Shown here: piece by piece, positions 1 to 7,386 of the stretch | Numbering within the stretch: position 1 is the stretch's first letter | Layout: the number at the start of each line of letters is the position of its first letter | DNA from: Eubacteriales bacterium | GTDB lineage: Bacteria; Bacillota_A; Clostridia; Lachnospirales; Lachnospiraceae | Reading direction: 5' to 3' | DNA length: 8,574 nt | Assembly (NCBI GenBank): GCA_030527765.1 | Contig: JAUNAE010000154.1 | Location: forward strand, 1 to 8,574 | Position numbers and translations under genes: made by a program | Notes under the pieces: model-generated | Told to the model about the DNA's origin: nothing | The model's input: only the letters and a program-made list of their open reading frames with translations | Database searches by the model: none

Positions 1-1176
1 GAGCCGGTACAGTCCATTATGTTGAATCGTCTCCTGGCAGTCCATCAAAACTTTCTTGATGGACCTTATCCCCAGAATAAGATTTATGAGAACTGGGGTC
101 ACAAGTTTTATCACGATTCCTTCTGGAAAAAACGTCTGGAGAGTCTTCCCCACGATGCTCAGTTTAATATATTAACCGCACCAATTTACAGTACGATTCC
201 GATCCCGGATTCAAGACAGTATTCCTCGTTTCTTATGGATTTCTGCAGGAAATATTATCTGGATCCGATCAGTGCCGATAAAGAGAAGATCGAGGATGAG
301 TGGTGGACGTCCTTCTATGAGGAGTACTTCTTGTCCAAAGCAGGATCTCTGGACACTCTGGATGATCTGGAGGAGAACATTGACAAAATTCTCGATAAAG
401 TTCCGAACATGAATGTTCTGCCTATGAAGATGTTTCTGGGAGGAGATTTAAGACCACAGTGTGAGGAATGGCTTGTGGGTCAGCTTCACCGGGTTCATAC
501 AGAAATCGCAGAAAATGCCATGCAGGCAGAGAACCCTCATATGTCTTCCTTCCGACAGAAGAAGCAAAGTCTCAGAATCAGTCTGGAGGACATGGAAAAC
601 GAAATTCGAAATCAGATTAAGCGTCTGAGACAGTCAGAGCTTCTTCTTACAACCGGAGGTGTCCATGTGTCGGACCCGGAGGAAGAGGCACAGATGTGGA
701 TGAAAGAGTTCTCGCAGTCTGAGGGCAAAAAAGTAAAAGAAGCCTATTTTCGATATCAGCAGATCCTCTGTGAATATTTCCAGGATCGACAGGATATCTC
801 AGAAACGCTTTACGATAAGGTTCTGGAACTTTACGGAAAAATTGTCAGTGGAAGTATCGAGAGCCGTGAGAAATACATGACAACGAAACTGAATAATCTT
901 GCCGTTGCAGATATGGGACAGCTCATTCAGAAGCTGGGTGAGAGCTGGCTGTATCCGATTCGTCTGATCGAAGGTACAGATCAGAGTGCCGCTCAGAAGC
1001 TCTATATCATGGGTAATCAGGAAAACTTCCTGTATCGCAAGATTCTTGATCAGAAAACTTATATGATTGCATCCAAAGAAGGTGCACTGGATGATCGTCT
1101 TGAGATTGTCCGTGTATCGGACCGATTAACCGCTAAGCAGATTATTGGAGAGACAGGAGAGGAGTCTAGTGAGTAA
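1..1176 (+). CDS. C-terminal part of an unrecognised coiled-coil protein (5' end outside window)
   Basis: The frame is open from base 1 to the TAA at 1174-1176. The first ATG (base 19) has no convincing Shine-Dalgarno site in the 18 bases before it, so I read this as the end of a longer gene rather than a complete 385-residue protein. Residues below count from that ATG. Visible features are an aromatic, mixed alpha/beta-looking N-terminal part (about 1-110, with a WW pair near 95), an acidic helical stretch (about 108-128), a charged probable coiled coil (about 177-207) and a further helical region to about 315. No signal peptide, membrane segment or catalytic motif is seen. The next gene overlaps its stop by 8 bases, suggesting translational coupling to the GTPase operon. 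I do not recognise the family. One weak guess is the C-terminal region of the large tubulin-like proteins (Pfam Tubulin_2) of Clostridia, but no tubulin motif lies in the visible part. Confidence 0.8.
   Translation, partial: EPVQSIMLNRLLAVHQNFLDGPYPQNKIYENWGHKFYHDSFWKKRLESLPHDAQFNILTAPIYSTIPIPDSRQYSSFLMDFCRKYYLDPISADKEKIEDEWWTSFYEEYFLSKAGSLDTLDDLEENIDKILDKVPNMNVLPMKMFLGGDLRPQCEEWLVGQLHRVHTEIAENAMQAENPHMSSFRQKKQSLRISLEDMENEIRNQIKRLRQSELLLTTGGVHVSDPEEEAQMWMKEFSQSEGKKVKEAYFRYQQILCEYFQDRQDISETLYDKVLELYGKIVSGSIESREKYMTTKLNNLAVADMGQLIQKLGESWLYPIRLIEGTDQSAAQKLYIMGNQENFLYRKILDQKTYMIASKEGALDDRLEIVRVSDRLTAKQIIGETGEESSE
1155..1164 (+). promoter_or_regulatory. Ribosome binding site deciding a GTG start
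   Basis: The purine run AGGAGAGGAG lies four bases upstream of a GTG at 1169 and inside the end of the preceding gene. An in-frame TTG at 1145 would give a protein eight residues longer, but it sits before this site and has no comparable one of its own, so GTG 1169 is preferred. Confidence 0.7.
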
Positions 1177-1792
1177 TTATCAGCCACTCAGAGGAATTCA
1201 GGGAATTCAGATTAATCAGAACGGATTTCACTTCAGATGGGAGCCGGGGAATTATGGGGATACCACGAATTTTTTCTGGATTTACAAAGAAGATGAATTG
1301 AATATGCCTCAGAAGAGATCTTATTCGGAATGTCTTGATCATCAGATTCAGGCGTATTTTCAAAATATTATGATTCCATTTCAGGAGATTCGAAAAGTAC
1401 GCTTTTTGATTTTTATGTCAGACAGCGGGTATTCCCTTTCTCAGAATGACATTCAGGAGATGAGCAGACATCCGGAATTTCTGTGTGAGGTTTACTGCGG
1501 GAATGCCAATGTAGAATGGACATGGGTACAGAATAACGGAAGCACTTCCCTGTGGATTCGAAGTGATAAGAAACTTCCTCAGGGACTTCTGTATTATGAG
1601 TATACATATGGAACTGTGAAGTTTCGATTTACCATTCCGGGAGAGGTACAGATGGGAGAAAATCGATTTGACAATATCTTTTTCCCGCTTCTGGAGGGGT
1701 ACCCGAAACTGCAGACTAGCGCACCATACAATGTGATGCTGCAGGAGTATCAGAGAAGAACCGGTCCTCATTGGGGATTCCGCAGACATTAA
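1169..1792 (+). CDS. Small aromatic, beta-rich protein of unknown function
   Basis: This gene encodes 207 residues from a GTG start and ends at TAA 1790-1792. Its first eight bases, GTGAGTAA, contain the stop of the preceding gene, a typical coupled arrangement. The product is soluble: no signal peptide or hydrophobic helix is seen. It is rich in Trp, Tyr and Phe set in alternating beta-like strands, with an early segment (FHFRWEPGNYGD, about residues 20-31) and a later one (YYEYTYGTVKFRFTIPGEV, about 143-161). Both could be strands of beta-sandwich, fibronectin-III-like folds. Between them lies IRKVRFLIFMSDSG, which reads as a strand followed by a turn. I do not recognise the family and see no catalytic motif. 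Its place just before the GTPase suggests an adaptor or accessory subunit of that complex, but this is inferred from position only. Confidence 0.8.
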   Translation: MSNYQPLRGIQGIQINQNGFHFRWEPGNYGDTTNFFWIYKEDELNMPQKRSYSECLDHQIQAYFQNIMIPFQEIRKVRFLIFMSDSGYSLSQNDIQEMSRHPEFLCEVYCGNANVEWTWVQNNGSTSLWIRSDKKLPQGLLYYEYTYGTVKFRFTIPGEVQMGENRFDNIFFPLLEGYPKLQTSAPYNVMLQEYQRRTGPHWGFRRH

Positions 1793-1804
1793 TAAATATC
1801 ATTC

Positions 1805-1810
1805 GGGAGG
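1805..1810 (+). promoter_or_regulatory. Strong ribosome binding site of the GTPase gene
   Basis: GGGAGG sits six bases before the ATG at 1817, in the only gap (24 bases) between the small beta-rich gene and the GTPase gene. The gap is too short and featureless to suggest a separate promoter. Confidence 0.75.
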
Positions 1811-1816
1811 AAAGAG

Positions 1817-3286
1817 ATGGGATATTATCCAATAAAATGTGTTCACTGCATGAGTACCATTACGATGGAAGAGCGTTGTTTCAAAATCGCACCTGAGGAA
1901 ATCAAAACCCAGGGGTACATGCAGGGATCCGATGCAGATATTATCATGGATGGAGATATTGAACTTGCAGATGCTCCTTCCAGACGCAAGAAATCTACAA
2001 AGCAGATTTTGTACAAGAGTTTAGCCGAACTCCGCAAAGAGAATGTCATCGAGAAAGAGGAGACGCTTCCGGTGACGGTCTCCAGAGATATCTGGGAGAA
2101 TCCGGAGTACCGTAAAGAACTCGTAAATTCCGTTGTAGTACGGGATCTTGATGTAAATGGCAAAAAAATGAGCGGTGTTATGAGGAAATTTTATTGTCCT
2201 CATTGCCATGAAGCCATCATTCCGCTGGCCGGAAAACTGCCTATGTATCTGATCAGCCTTATGGGACCAAGCTCCGCAGGTAAAACCGTGTACCTGACCA
2301 TTCTTCATATGCTCCTTTCCGGTAAGAGATATCCGCTGCCACAGGGATTTCTGACTTTCGAGCATCTTGGAGCTGTTGGACAGGAATTTGAGAGCTTTGC
2401 AAGTGTAATCAGAACACAGAATACCCTTCCTGCTACTACTACAGAGCTTCAGAAGGAGCCGTATCTTCTCAGAGTCAGCTATGCCGCAGATGAGAATTCT
2501 ACGGTTGTCAATAAGCAATGCCTCCTGGGCCTCATTGATATGCGAGGTGAGATGCTCTCTGTACAGCAGGAAGACAAATTGATGGACAATAACGTTCCGC
2601 AGTTCAAAGAAGCGGACGGATTCATTATGATGGTAGACCCGGAGACTCTGGAAGGTGTGTACAATCGTCTTCCGGAACAGTATTTCGGAGGACGTAATGC
2701 AGAAGGTCTTCGCCGTTCTTTGAGTTCCATGCGTGAAGCTATTATGGATTGCATCACTGCACAGATTGGATGTATCAACAAACCAAGTGTGGTTGCTCTG
2801 GCAAAACAGGATATTCTTCGCAGAAATTATGCTCAGCTTGGAATTCCTATGAATCAGCCGACCATCGCACCGAACTTCAGACCCCAGAAGGGAATCAATT
2901 ATTACGAGAAATACTATGGTCCAATGAATATGTCCACTCGTAATTGTATCACCTATCTGTCCAATTCCTTTACCACCTTCCTTGATACGACATTCAAAGA
3001 TCCTTATTATGTTTCTCTTTCTGCTCTTGGAAGTGAAGTTCAGATTCGTGGTAACCGAATTGACAACTGGATGAAAATCCGTCCGCTTCGTGTGGAAGAG
3101 CCGCTGATCTGGCTTTTAATGGATTTGCATGTCATTCCGCCATTCTATGCTCCGACTTATCTTGGAAATGAGTTTCAGGCTATGGAAGCCTGGGGAACCG
3201 GATTTGCCGAAAACTGGTATTCCGCTATGCAGCCTCAGGAACCTGAAAACAATACCGGCAAAAAGAAGAAAGGACTATTCCGATGA
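1817..3286 (+). CDS. Zinc-ribbon TRAFAC-like GTPase, double-GTPase 2 type
   Basis: This 489-residue predicted GTP-binding switch protein has no membrane segment and is presumably cytosolic. A split zinc ribbon precedes the GTPase domain: CVHC at residues 8-11 and CPHC at 127-130, about 115 residues apart. The GTPase motifs appear in order. The P-loop GPSSAGKT (150-157) follows a hydrophobic strand, the G3-like LIDMRGE (239-245) supplies the Mg/gamma-phosphate Asp and a following Gly, a strand ADGFIMMVDP comes next, the G4-like AKQD (329-332) follows the strand PSVVAL, and the G5-like SALG is at 402-405. A DxxGE at G3 with AKQD in place of NKxD, after a zinc ribbon, fits the family called DO-GTPase2 or 'TRAFAC clade GTPase domain-containing protein'. 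The C-terminus is Lys-rich. The stop overlaps the next ATG as ATGA, which argues for equimolar synthesis with the GAP1-like partner. The fold class is fairly sure; GTP rather than ATP specificity is inferred. Confidence 0.8.
   Translation: MGYYPIKCVHCMSTITMEERCFKIAPEEIKTQGYMQGSDADIIMDGDIELADAPSRRKKSTKQILYKSLAELRKENVIEKEETLPVTVSRDIWENPEYRKELVNSVVVRDLDVNGKKMSGVMRKFYCPHCHEAIIPLAGKLPMYLISLMGPSSAGKTVYLTILHMLLSGKRYPLPQGFLTFEHLGAVGQEFESFASVIRTQNTLPATTTELQKEPYLLRVSYAADENSTVVNKQCLLGLIDMRGEMLSVQQEDKLMDNNVPQFKEADGFIMMVDPETLEGVYNRLPEQYFGGRNAEGLRRSLSSMREAIMDCITAQIGCINKPSVVALAKQDILRRNYAQLGIPMNQPTIAPNFRPQKGINYYEKYYGPMNMSTRNCITYLSNSFTTFLDTTFKDPYYVSLSALGSEVQIRGNRIDNWMKIRPLRVEEPLIWLLMDLHVIPPFYAPTYLGNEFQAMEAWGTGFAENWYSAMQPQEPENNTGKKKKGLFR
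3269..3274 (+). promoter_or_regulatory. Ribosome binding site inside the GTPase gene end
   Basis: AAAGGA, within the Lys-coding tail of the GTPase gene, lies eight bases before the ATG at 3283. Together with the ATGA stop/start overlap it supports 3283 as the true start and coupled translation. Confidence 0.6.
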
Positions 3287-6200
3287 TTGCTCAACATGTG
3301 TATTCCCGCTGTATGGAGGGATATTTCTCAAAAACAGCTGCCATTGCCGACAGCACTACCGTTACCATGCGTGTGGACGCTTTTCGGCGTCAGGAGCAGG
3401 CGAAGGAAATTGCACAGAAATGCGAAGATATCAGTACACTGGAAGATACTCGTCCGGTTCCGGATGAATTCAGCGGTGTTTACCGCGGTGTCCTGAAAAT
3501 CCGCCGTATCAATCGCCAGCTCACACTGATCTGCCGTTCTTATCGTCTTCATTCTGACCAGAACAGTCAGGGTGGACGAGGCGGTGAGTTCCGTGATTTC
3601 ACTTACTCTACAAACTACCTGATTTCCGGAGAGGATAAGGAGCAGTTTCTTGCAAATCCGGAGTCCTGCCTTGCACTTCAGGACTTTGAACCTTATCCAT
3701 CCATTGTGAAACGAATTCAGGAATCCTATCGACTTGGAAAAAATGGAAGAATTGAAGCCAGTGAGGAATATTCTCTGTTCCATCACGACACAAAAGAAGC
3801 ATCCTTCCAGGTATTCCAGAAAGCCGGATTTACAAGAGAATTGTTTATCGACTATATTTCCGGAATTCTGCACCGTATTTCCAACAGTCATTATGCAGGA
3901 CATGGATCTGAAAAGGTTCTTGTCGTTCTTCCGAAACAGTTCAACACACCATGGGAAGCTTCCGGCGGTAATCCTTATGCAGAGGAAGTTCTTGTGGCGA
4001 CGCTGAAACTTCTGCCTAGCTTTGTTGCGGGACAGCTGAATGCAACGACAGGCGGAAGAACCAATCCGGATGCTTCGGTTCTGGATGGTTATCATCTGGT
4101 ATTTATGGAAAATGCACCTACAAGAGAATGGGTGCAGAAGGGATACTATGTCATTGACCTGGAGAATCAGCAGAGCTATCTTCCGGAGAATCTTGACACA
4201 AATTTCGCATCCTTCCTCTGGAATAATCTGAATTCCACTGAGCGAATCCAGTCATTCCTTCAGGAGTATGTTTCCATCTTCGGTGATGGAGATGTGGATC
4301 ATTCCCCGGAAAAATTCACTCTTGTGATGCAGCTCTTAAGAGAGAGCAACAGCAATTTTGCAGATGTAAAGACCCGCAGTCATCTGCTTTCCGAACTGGT
4401 AGGTTACAGTGAAGAATCCGGCTGGTATCCAAAGGGAATTGCACTTGCGCAGTCTGCCCTTCGTCAGGAGAGCATGGCGCCTACAAATAACCCGATGCTG
4501 GAGAAAGAACTTCTTGCGATGCTTTCCGGAGAAGAATATCCGGAGGAACTTAAGAATCTTTCCGTGGAAATTCTCGTTCAGGATACCTATAAAGGATCAG
4601 CTGAGGATGACACAGTATCTTTCATCTATGAACTGGCCGAAAAAGAAGATTTGACGGTTCTTGACAAAATCAGCCGGGCCAACAAATCCGTTCTTGCCAA
4701 TACGGCAACAAAGTGGTACGAGAACGAATCCCTTATGGATTTCTACACAGAAGTTCTTCGTTCTTCCAAAATTTCCGGAAGCCAGAACATCAAAAAAGAA
4801 ATTCTTGAGATTCTTACCGGATGGCACCGGATTTTCCTGGAGCAGGGTGACTGGGGACACTGTTCACAAATTGTTTCGATTCTTGCAGAACACTTGGAAG
4901 ATGAGCATCTTCCAATGGAAAGTCGTCAGGAAATTTATCGGAGCCTGTTCTATCTCGTATATTACGGCAATGAATCCGGAATGAAAGATGCCCTCACTCT
5001 GATCAAAAAAGAAGAGAAGAAGAACGCTTCCAATCCGGAATGCCTGATTGCTCTCTGGAACGTATTCAAATCCTACGGAATGGAATACAAGAAACCTCTG
5101 GGAAGTGCGGTCATCGGACAGATGGTGTATTTTGCAGTTGGTAGAGAGGAACGCTTCCTTGAGGGAGAGTGGGAACCTCTTTATCAGCATTTTGCAGAGA
5201 TCTCTGTATCTACCCGCAGCCTGGATGCTTTGAATGATTTCCGTCGTTATTTCGAACAGTGGGAAGGACGTCTGAAGGAACGTGCCCATCGATCTTTCTT
5301 CCACAAAGCGATGTATCTTGCAGAGTGGAGCAACATGGAAATTGCCGGAAAATGGGTCAAGACAGATCTTTCCTATCTTCGCAAACTTCTGAGTTACTGC
5401 AGAGAAGAAAATCAGGTTCGAAAAGGAGCCGAGCTTCTGTATAAGAGATATCAGTTAGAGCAAACGGTGGATGCGAAGCGCAATTTCTTTGCCAACGAAC
5501 TGAATACGGAAGAACGCTGCCTGGTAGAAATGCAGTATCAGCTGACATCTCAGGAAGATCCGATTCTTGACAGAAGTTTTATGGTCTTCCAGGATGAGGA
5601 AGTCAGGGACGGAATTCTTCGCACCATCGATGCTTTCGACCTTAGTAAGCCGGATGAAGTTGCGAACGCATCCGACAAGTATTTCACTCTTGTAAAAGCC
5701 TATGGGGAAACAAAGAGAATTCCGGATAATCTCCACAATCTTTGCCAGTATTTTGGCAGAGAGATGCAGAAACTGCAGTCCTGTTCTCTTGACCGCACCT
5801 TCTATCAGACGGTGCAAAAGGGAATTCATGTATACTTCGGCAAACAGGAGCCAAGAAGAGCTGTGGAATTACAGGAAGAGGATGTCCTCCTTCTGAAAAA
5901 TATGGGTGTTCTTCCACTTGGCACTTCCTGGGAGGGACTGGATACTCTGGTAGAATTTCTGGAACTTCCGGACAATACCGTGACAGAAGAATTTATTTCC
6001 ATGCGTCATGCGATGATCAAGTGTCAGGACTGGACATGGAAAGAAGTATATCTTCACTTCCTTGAAAGAAAGTGTGAGCATCTGAGAGCGGACAAACATT
6101 CCCTGGAATATCTTTTGAATGTGGCTCTTCTTGCGGAACAGATGTATGAAGAGAAAACAGGATCCGCAGATTTTGATCTGAATAACATAACTCAGCTGTC

Positions 6201-6729
6201 TACAGGAGCTCTTACCCATGAGAACCGTCTTGGAACAGCTATGAGTATGCTTGCAGTTATTAAAAGATATCTGGATCAGAGATACAATGACGAGGGTGTC
6301 TATGGACTTACTCCTGCAAGAAAAACACTGCTTATGGAGATCCTTAGGGCATCAAAACAGAATCCGAGACTGTTTGCGGATGATCTGATGCTGAAAAAAT
6401 ACATTCAGCTCAGCAGAGAGGACAAGGCAATCCTAGAAAAAAACGGGTTTCGTCGTGAAATACGGGAACTTCCGAAGGAATGGCAGGAGAAATACGGAGT
6501 CAAGAAACAGCAATCCGCCTCGGAGGTGGTAGTTCCGCTGGTTGTGGGAGGAATTCTTCTTGTTCTCGGAATAGCAGCTGTCGTTGTATTCAGCGTCCTG
6601 TACAGCAAAATTGGTTCACATATTGGAAATATTGTCGGAATGTCTCTGGTGGCAGCAGGTTTCCTTGGAACAGTAATTACGATGATCTTTATGCTGTTAT
6701 CCGGCGGAAACGATCAGGACTTTATGTGA
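3283..6729 (+). CDS. GAP1-like GTPase-associated protein with C-terminal membrane anchor
   Basis: This is a 1148-residue predicted partner of the GTPase encoded just upstream (ATGA overlap). The N-terminal part (about 1-135) begins AQHVYSR and includes YRGVLKIRR and a Gly/Arg-rich loop GGRGGEFRDFTYSTNYLI near 97-114, the pattern expected of GAP1 N-terminal domains. About 210-280 reads VLVVLPK, then a helix ending LLPSFVAGQLNATTGG, then YHLVFMENA, which resembles the GAP1 middle domain. From about 310 to 1060 the sequence is helix-rich and repetitive in character, like a HEAT/TPR-type solenoid, with no catalytic motif seen. The C-terminus has two strong transmembrane helices, about 1082-1107 and 1117-1140, joined by a short loop and followed by a short polar tail. 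A helical hairpin with no signal peptide predicts that the bulk stays cytosolic. GAP1 proteins are known only as GTPase neighbours in predicted conflict systems, and their biochemistry is unsettled. The gene call is sure; the family is a motif-level judgement. Confidence 0.75.
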   Translation: MIAQHVYSRCMEGYFSKTAAIADSTTVTMRVDAFRRQEQAKEIAQKCEDISTLEDTRPVPDEFSGVYRGVLKIRRINRQLTLICRSYRLHSDQNSQGGRGGEFRDFTYSTNYLISGEDKEQFLANPESCLALQDFEPYPSIVKRIQESYRLGKNGRIEASEEYSLFHHDTKEASFQVFQKAGFTRELFIDYISGILHRISNSHYAGHGSEKVLVVLPKQFNTPWEASGGNPYAEEVLVATLKLLPSFVAGQLNATTGGRTNPDASVLDGYHLVFMENAPTREWVQKGYYVIDLENQQSYLPENLDTNFASFLWNNLNSTERIQSFLQEYVSIFGDGDVDHSPEKFTLVMQLLRESNSNFADVKTRSHLLSELVGYSEESGWYPKGIALAQSALRQESMAPTNNPMLEKELLAMLSGEEYPEELKNLSVEILVQDTYKGSAEDDTVSFIYELAEKEDLTVLDKISRANKSVLANTATKWYENESLMDFYTEVLRSSKISGSQNIKKEILEILTGWHRIFLEQGDWGHCSQIVSILAEHLEDEHLPMESRQEIYRSLFYLVYYGNESGMKDALTLIKKEEKKNASNPECLIALWNVFKSYGMEYKKPLGSAVIGQMVYFAVGREERFLEGEWEPLYQHFAEISVSTRSLDALNDFRRYFEQWEGRLKERAHRSFFHKAMYLAEWSNMEIAGKWVKTDLSYLRKLLSYCREENQVRKGAELLYKRYQLEQTVDAKRNFFANELNTEERCLVEMQYQLTSQEDPILDRSFMVFQDEEVRDGILRTIDAFDLSKPDEVANASDKYFTLVKAYGETKRIPDNLHNLCQYFGREMQKLQSCSLDRTFYQTVQKGIHVYFGKQEPRRAVELQEEDVLLLKNMGVLPLGTSWEGLDTLVEFLELPDNTVTEEFISMRHAMIKCQDWTWKEVYLHFLERKCEHLRADKHSLEYLLNVALLAEQMYEEKTGSADFDLNNITQLSTGALTHENRLGTAMSMLAVIKRYLDQRYNDEGVYGLTPARKTLLMEILRASKQNPRLFADDLMLKKYIQLSREDKAILEKNGFRREIRELPKEWQEKYGVKKQQSASEVVVPLVVGGILLVLGIAAVVVFSVLYSKIGSHIGNIVGMSLVAAGFLGTVITMIFMLLSGGNDQDFM
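6526..6702 (+). other. Two-helix membrane anchor at the end of the GAP1-like protein
   Basis: These codons encode two uninterrupted hydrophobic helices of about 24-26 residues, rich in Val, Leu, Ile, Gly and Met, separated by a nine-residue loop with Lys and His. The segment before them is Lys/Gln-rich (KKQQ), consistent with a cytosolic side. They turn an otherwise soluble protein into a tail-anchored one. Confidence 0.85.
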
Positions 6730-6730
6730 G

Positions 6731-6737
6731 AAAGGAG
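6731..6737 (+). promoter_or_regulatory. Ribosome binding site of the acidic membrane protein
   Basis: AAAGGAG directly follows the preceding TGA and lies ten bases before the ATG at 6748. This is slightly long spacing but a strong match, and it supports that ATG. Confidence 0.65.
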
Positions 6738-6747
6738 ATAACATTGC

Positions 6748-7356
6748 ATGTCTAGAAAAAAAATCCGTGTATGTTTCGTTGTTTTCACAATGATAAGTCT
6801 GATCGGGTTAGGCTTCCTTGGACAGTTGTTTTTCCATGGATTGTCTACAGAAGCCAAAGATCTCAAAGAACGCACACAGAAAATGCAGGACTATCTTGGA
6901 ACAGACAGCGAGGATCTCAATGAACTGAATCGTCTTTTGGAAGAACAGATGGATCCAAAGAGAGCGGAATTAGCTGAGTTTCAGGCGAGATATGATGAAA
7001 TCGTAGGCTCGGTAAATCATTCTGAGTCCGAAACTCAGGAAGCAAGTGAACAAACTCAGGAGAGCGAAAAGGAAGAAGAAACCGTGCAGCAGTCTCCGGA
7101 GGGAGAAGAGTCCCCGAATGGGGAGAATGCAGATCAGTCCGGTGCTGAAAGCAATGTTTCTCTGCAGAATGAGGAAGGAAATTCTGCTGAGGGAAATGCT
7201 TCTTCCGAAGAGTTAAACCAGGATAATGGTTCTGCAGAAACCCAGGACAATGCGAGTGAGAATCAGCCTTCTGAAACAGGCACCTCACAGGAAACAGACG
7301 GAAATGCTTCCCAGAATACTACAGATGCCCAGAATGGATCTGAGGATGGCCAGTGA
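6748..7356 (+). CDS. Single-pass membrane protein with coiled coil and acidic disordered tail
   Basis: The 202-residue product has three parts. A basic N-terminus (SRKKIR) is followed by one hydrophobic helix (about 8-30); by the positive-inside rule this places the rest outside the membrane. There is no convincing signal-peptidase or lipobox site, so it probably stays anchored. Residues about 34-87 form a heptad-like, charged coiled coil (LKERTQKMQDYL through LAEFQARYDEI). Residues 90-202 are almost purely Glu, Ser, Gln, Asn, Gly, Ala, Thr and Asp, with a single Lys, no Arg and no aromatic residue, so this tail is disordered and strongly acidic. I do not recognise a family. The first half has the same plan as the N-terminus of the next gene's product, suggesting that the two could pair through their coiled coils. 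The tail could act as a cell-wall spacer. The gene is 18 bases after the GAP1-like gene, hence in the same operon. Confidence 0.85.
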   Translation: MSRKKIRVCFVVFTMISLIGLGFLGQLFFHGLSTEAKDLKERTQKMQDYLGTDSEDLNELNRLLEEQMDPKRAELAEFQARYDEIVGSVNHSESETQEASEQTQESEKEEETVQQSPEGEESPNGENADQSGAESNVSLQNEEGNSAEGNASSEELNQDNGSAETQDNASENQPSETGTSQETDGNASQNTTDAQNGSEDGQ

Positions 7357-7386
7357 GCATAAGAACTAAGAAAAGAGTAAAAAGAT

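Noticed and set aside
1145..1168. In-frame TTG as an earlier start of the 207-residue protein
   Set aside because: The strong purine-rich ribosome binding site at 1155-1164 lies downstream of this TTG and is well placed for the GTG at 1169.
1193..1210. Near-tandem GGAATTCAG copies at the start of the small beta-rich gene
   Set aside because: Only two short copies encoding GIQGIQ; this is well explained by coding and is not a regulatory repeat.
3328..4095. Minus-strand open frame of 255 codons inside the GAP1-like gene
   Set aside because: It lies wholly opposite a well-supported coding region, and its product looks like a low-quality shadow translation with many Cys, Ser and Arg residues.
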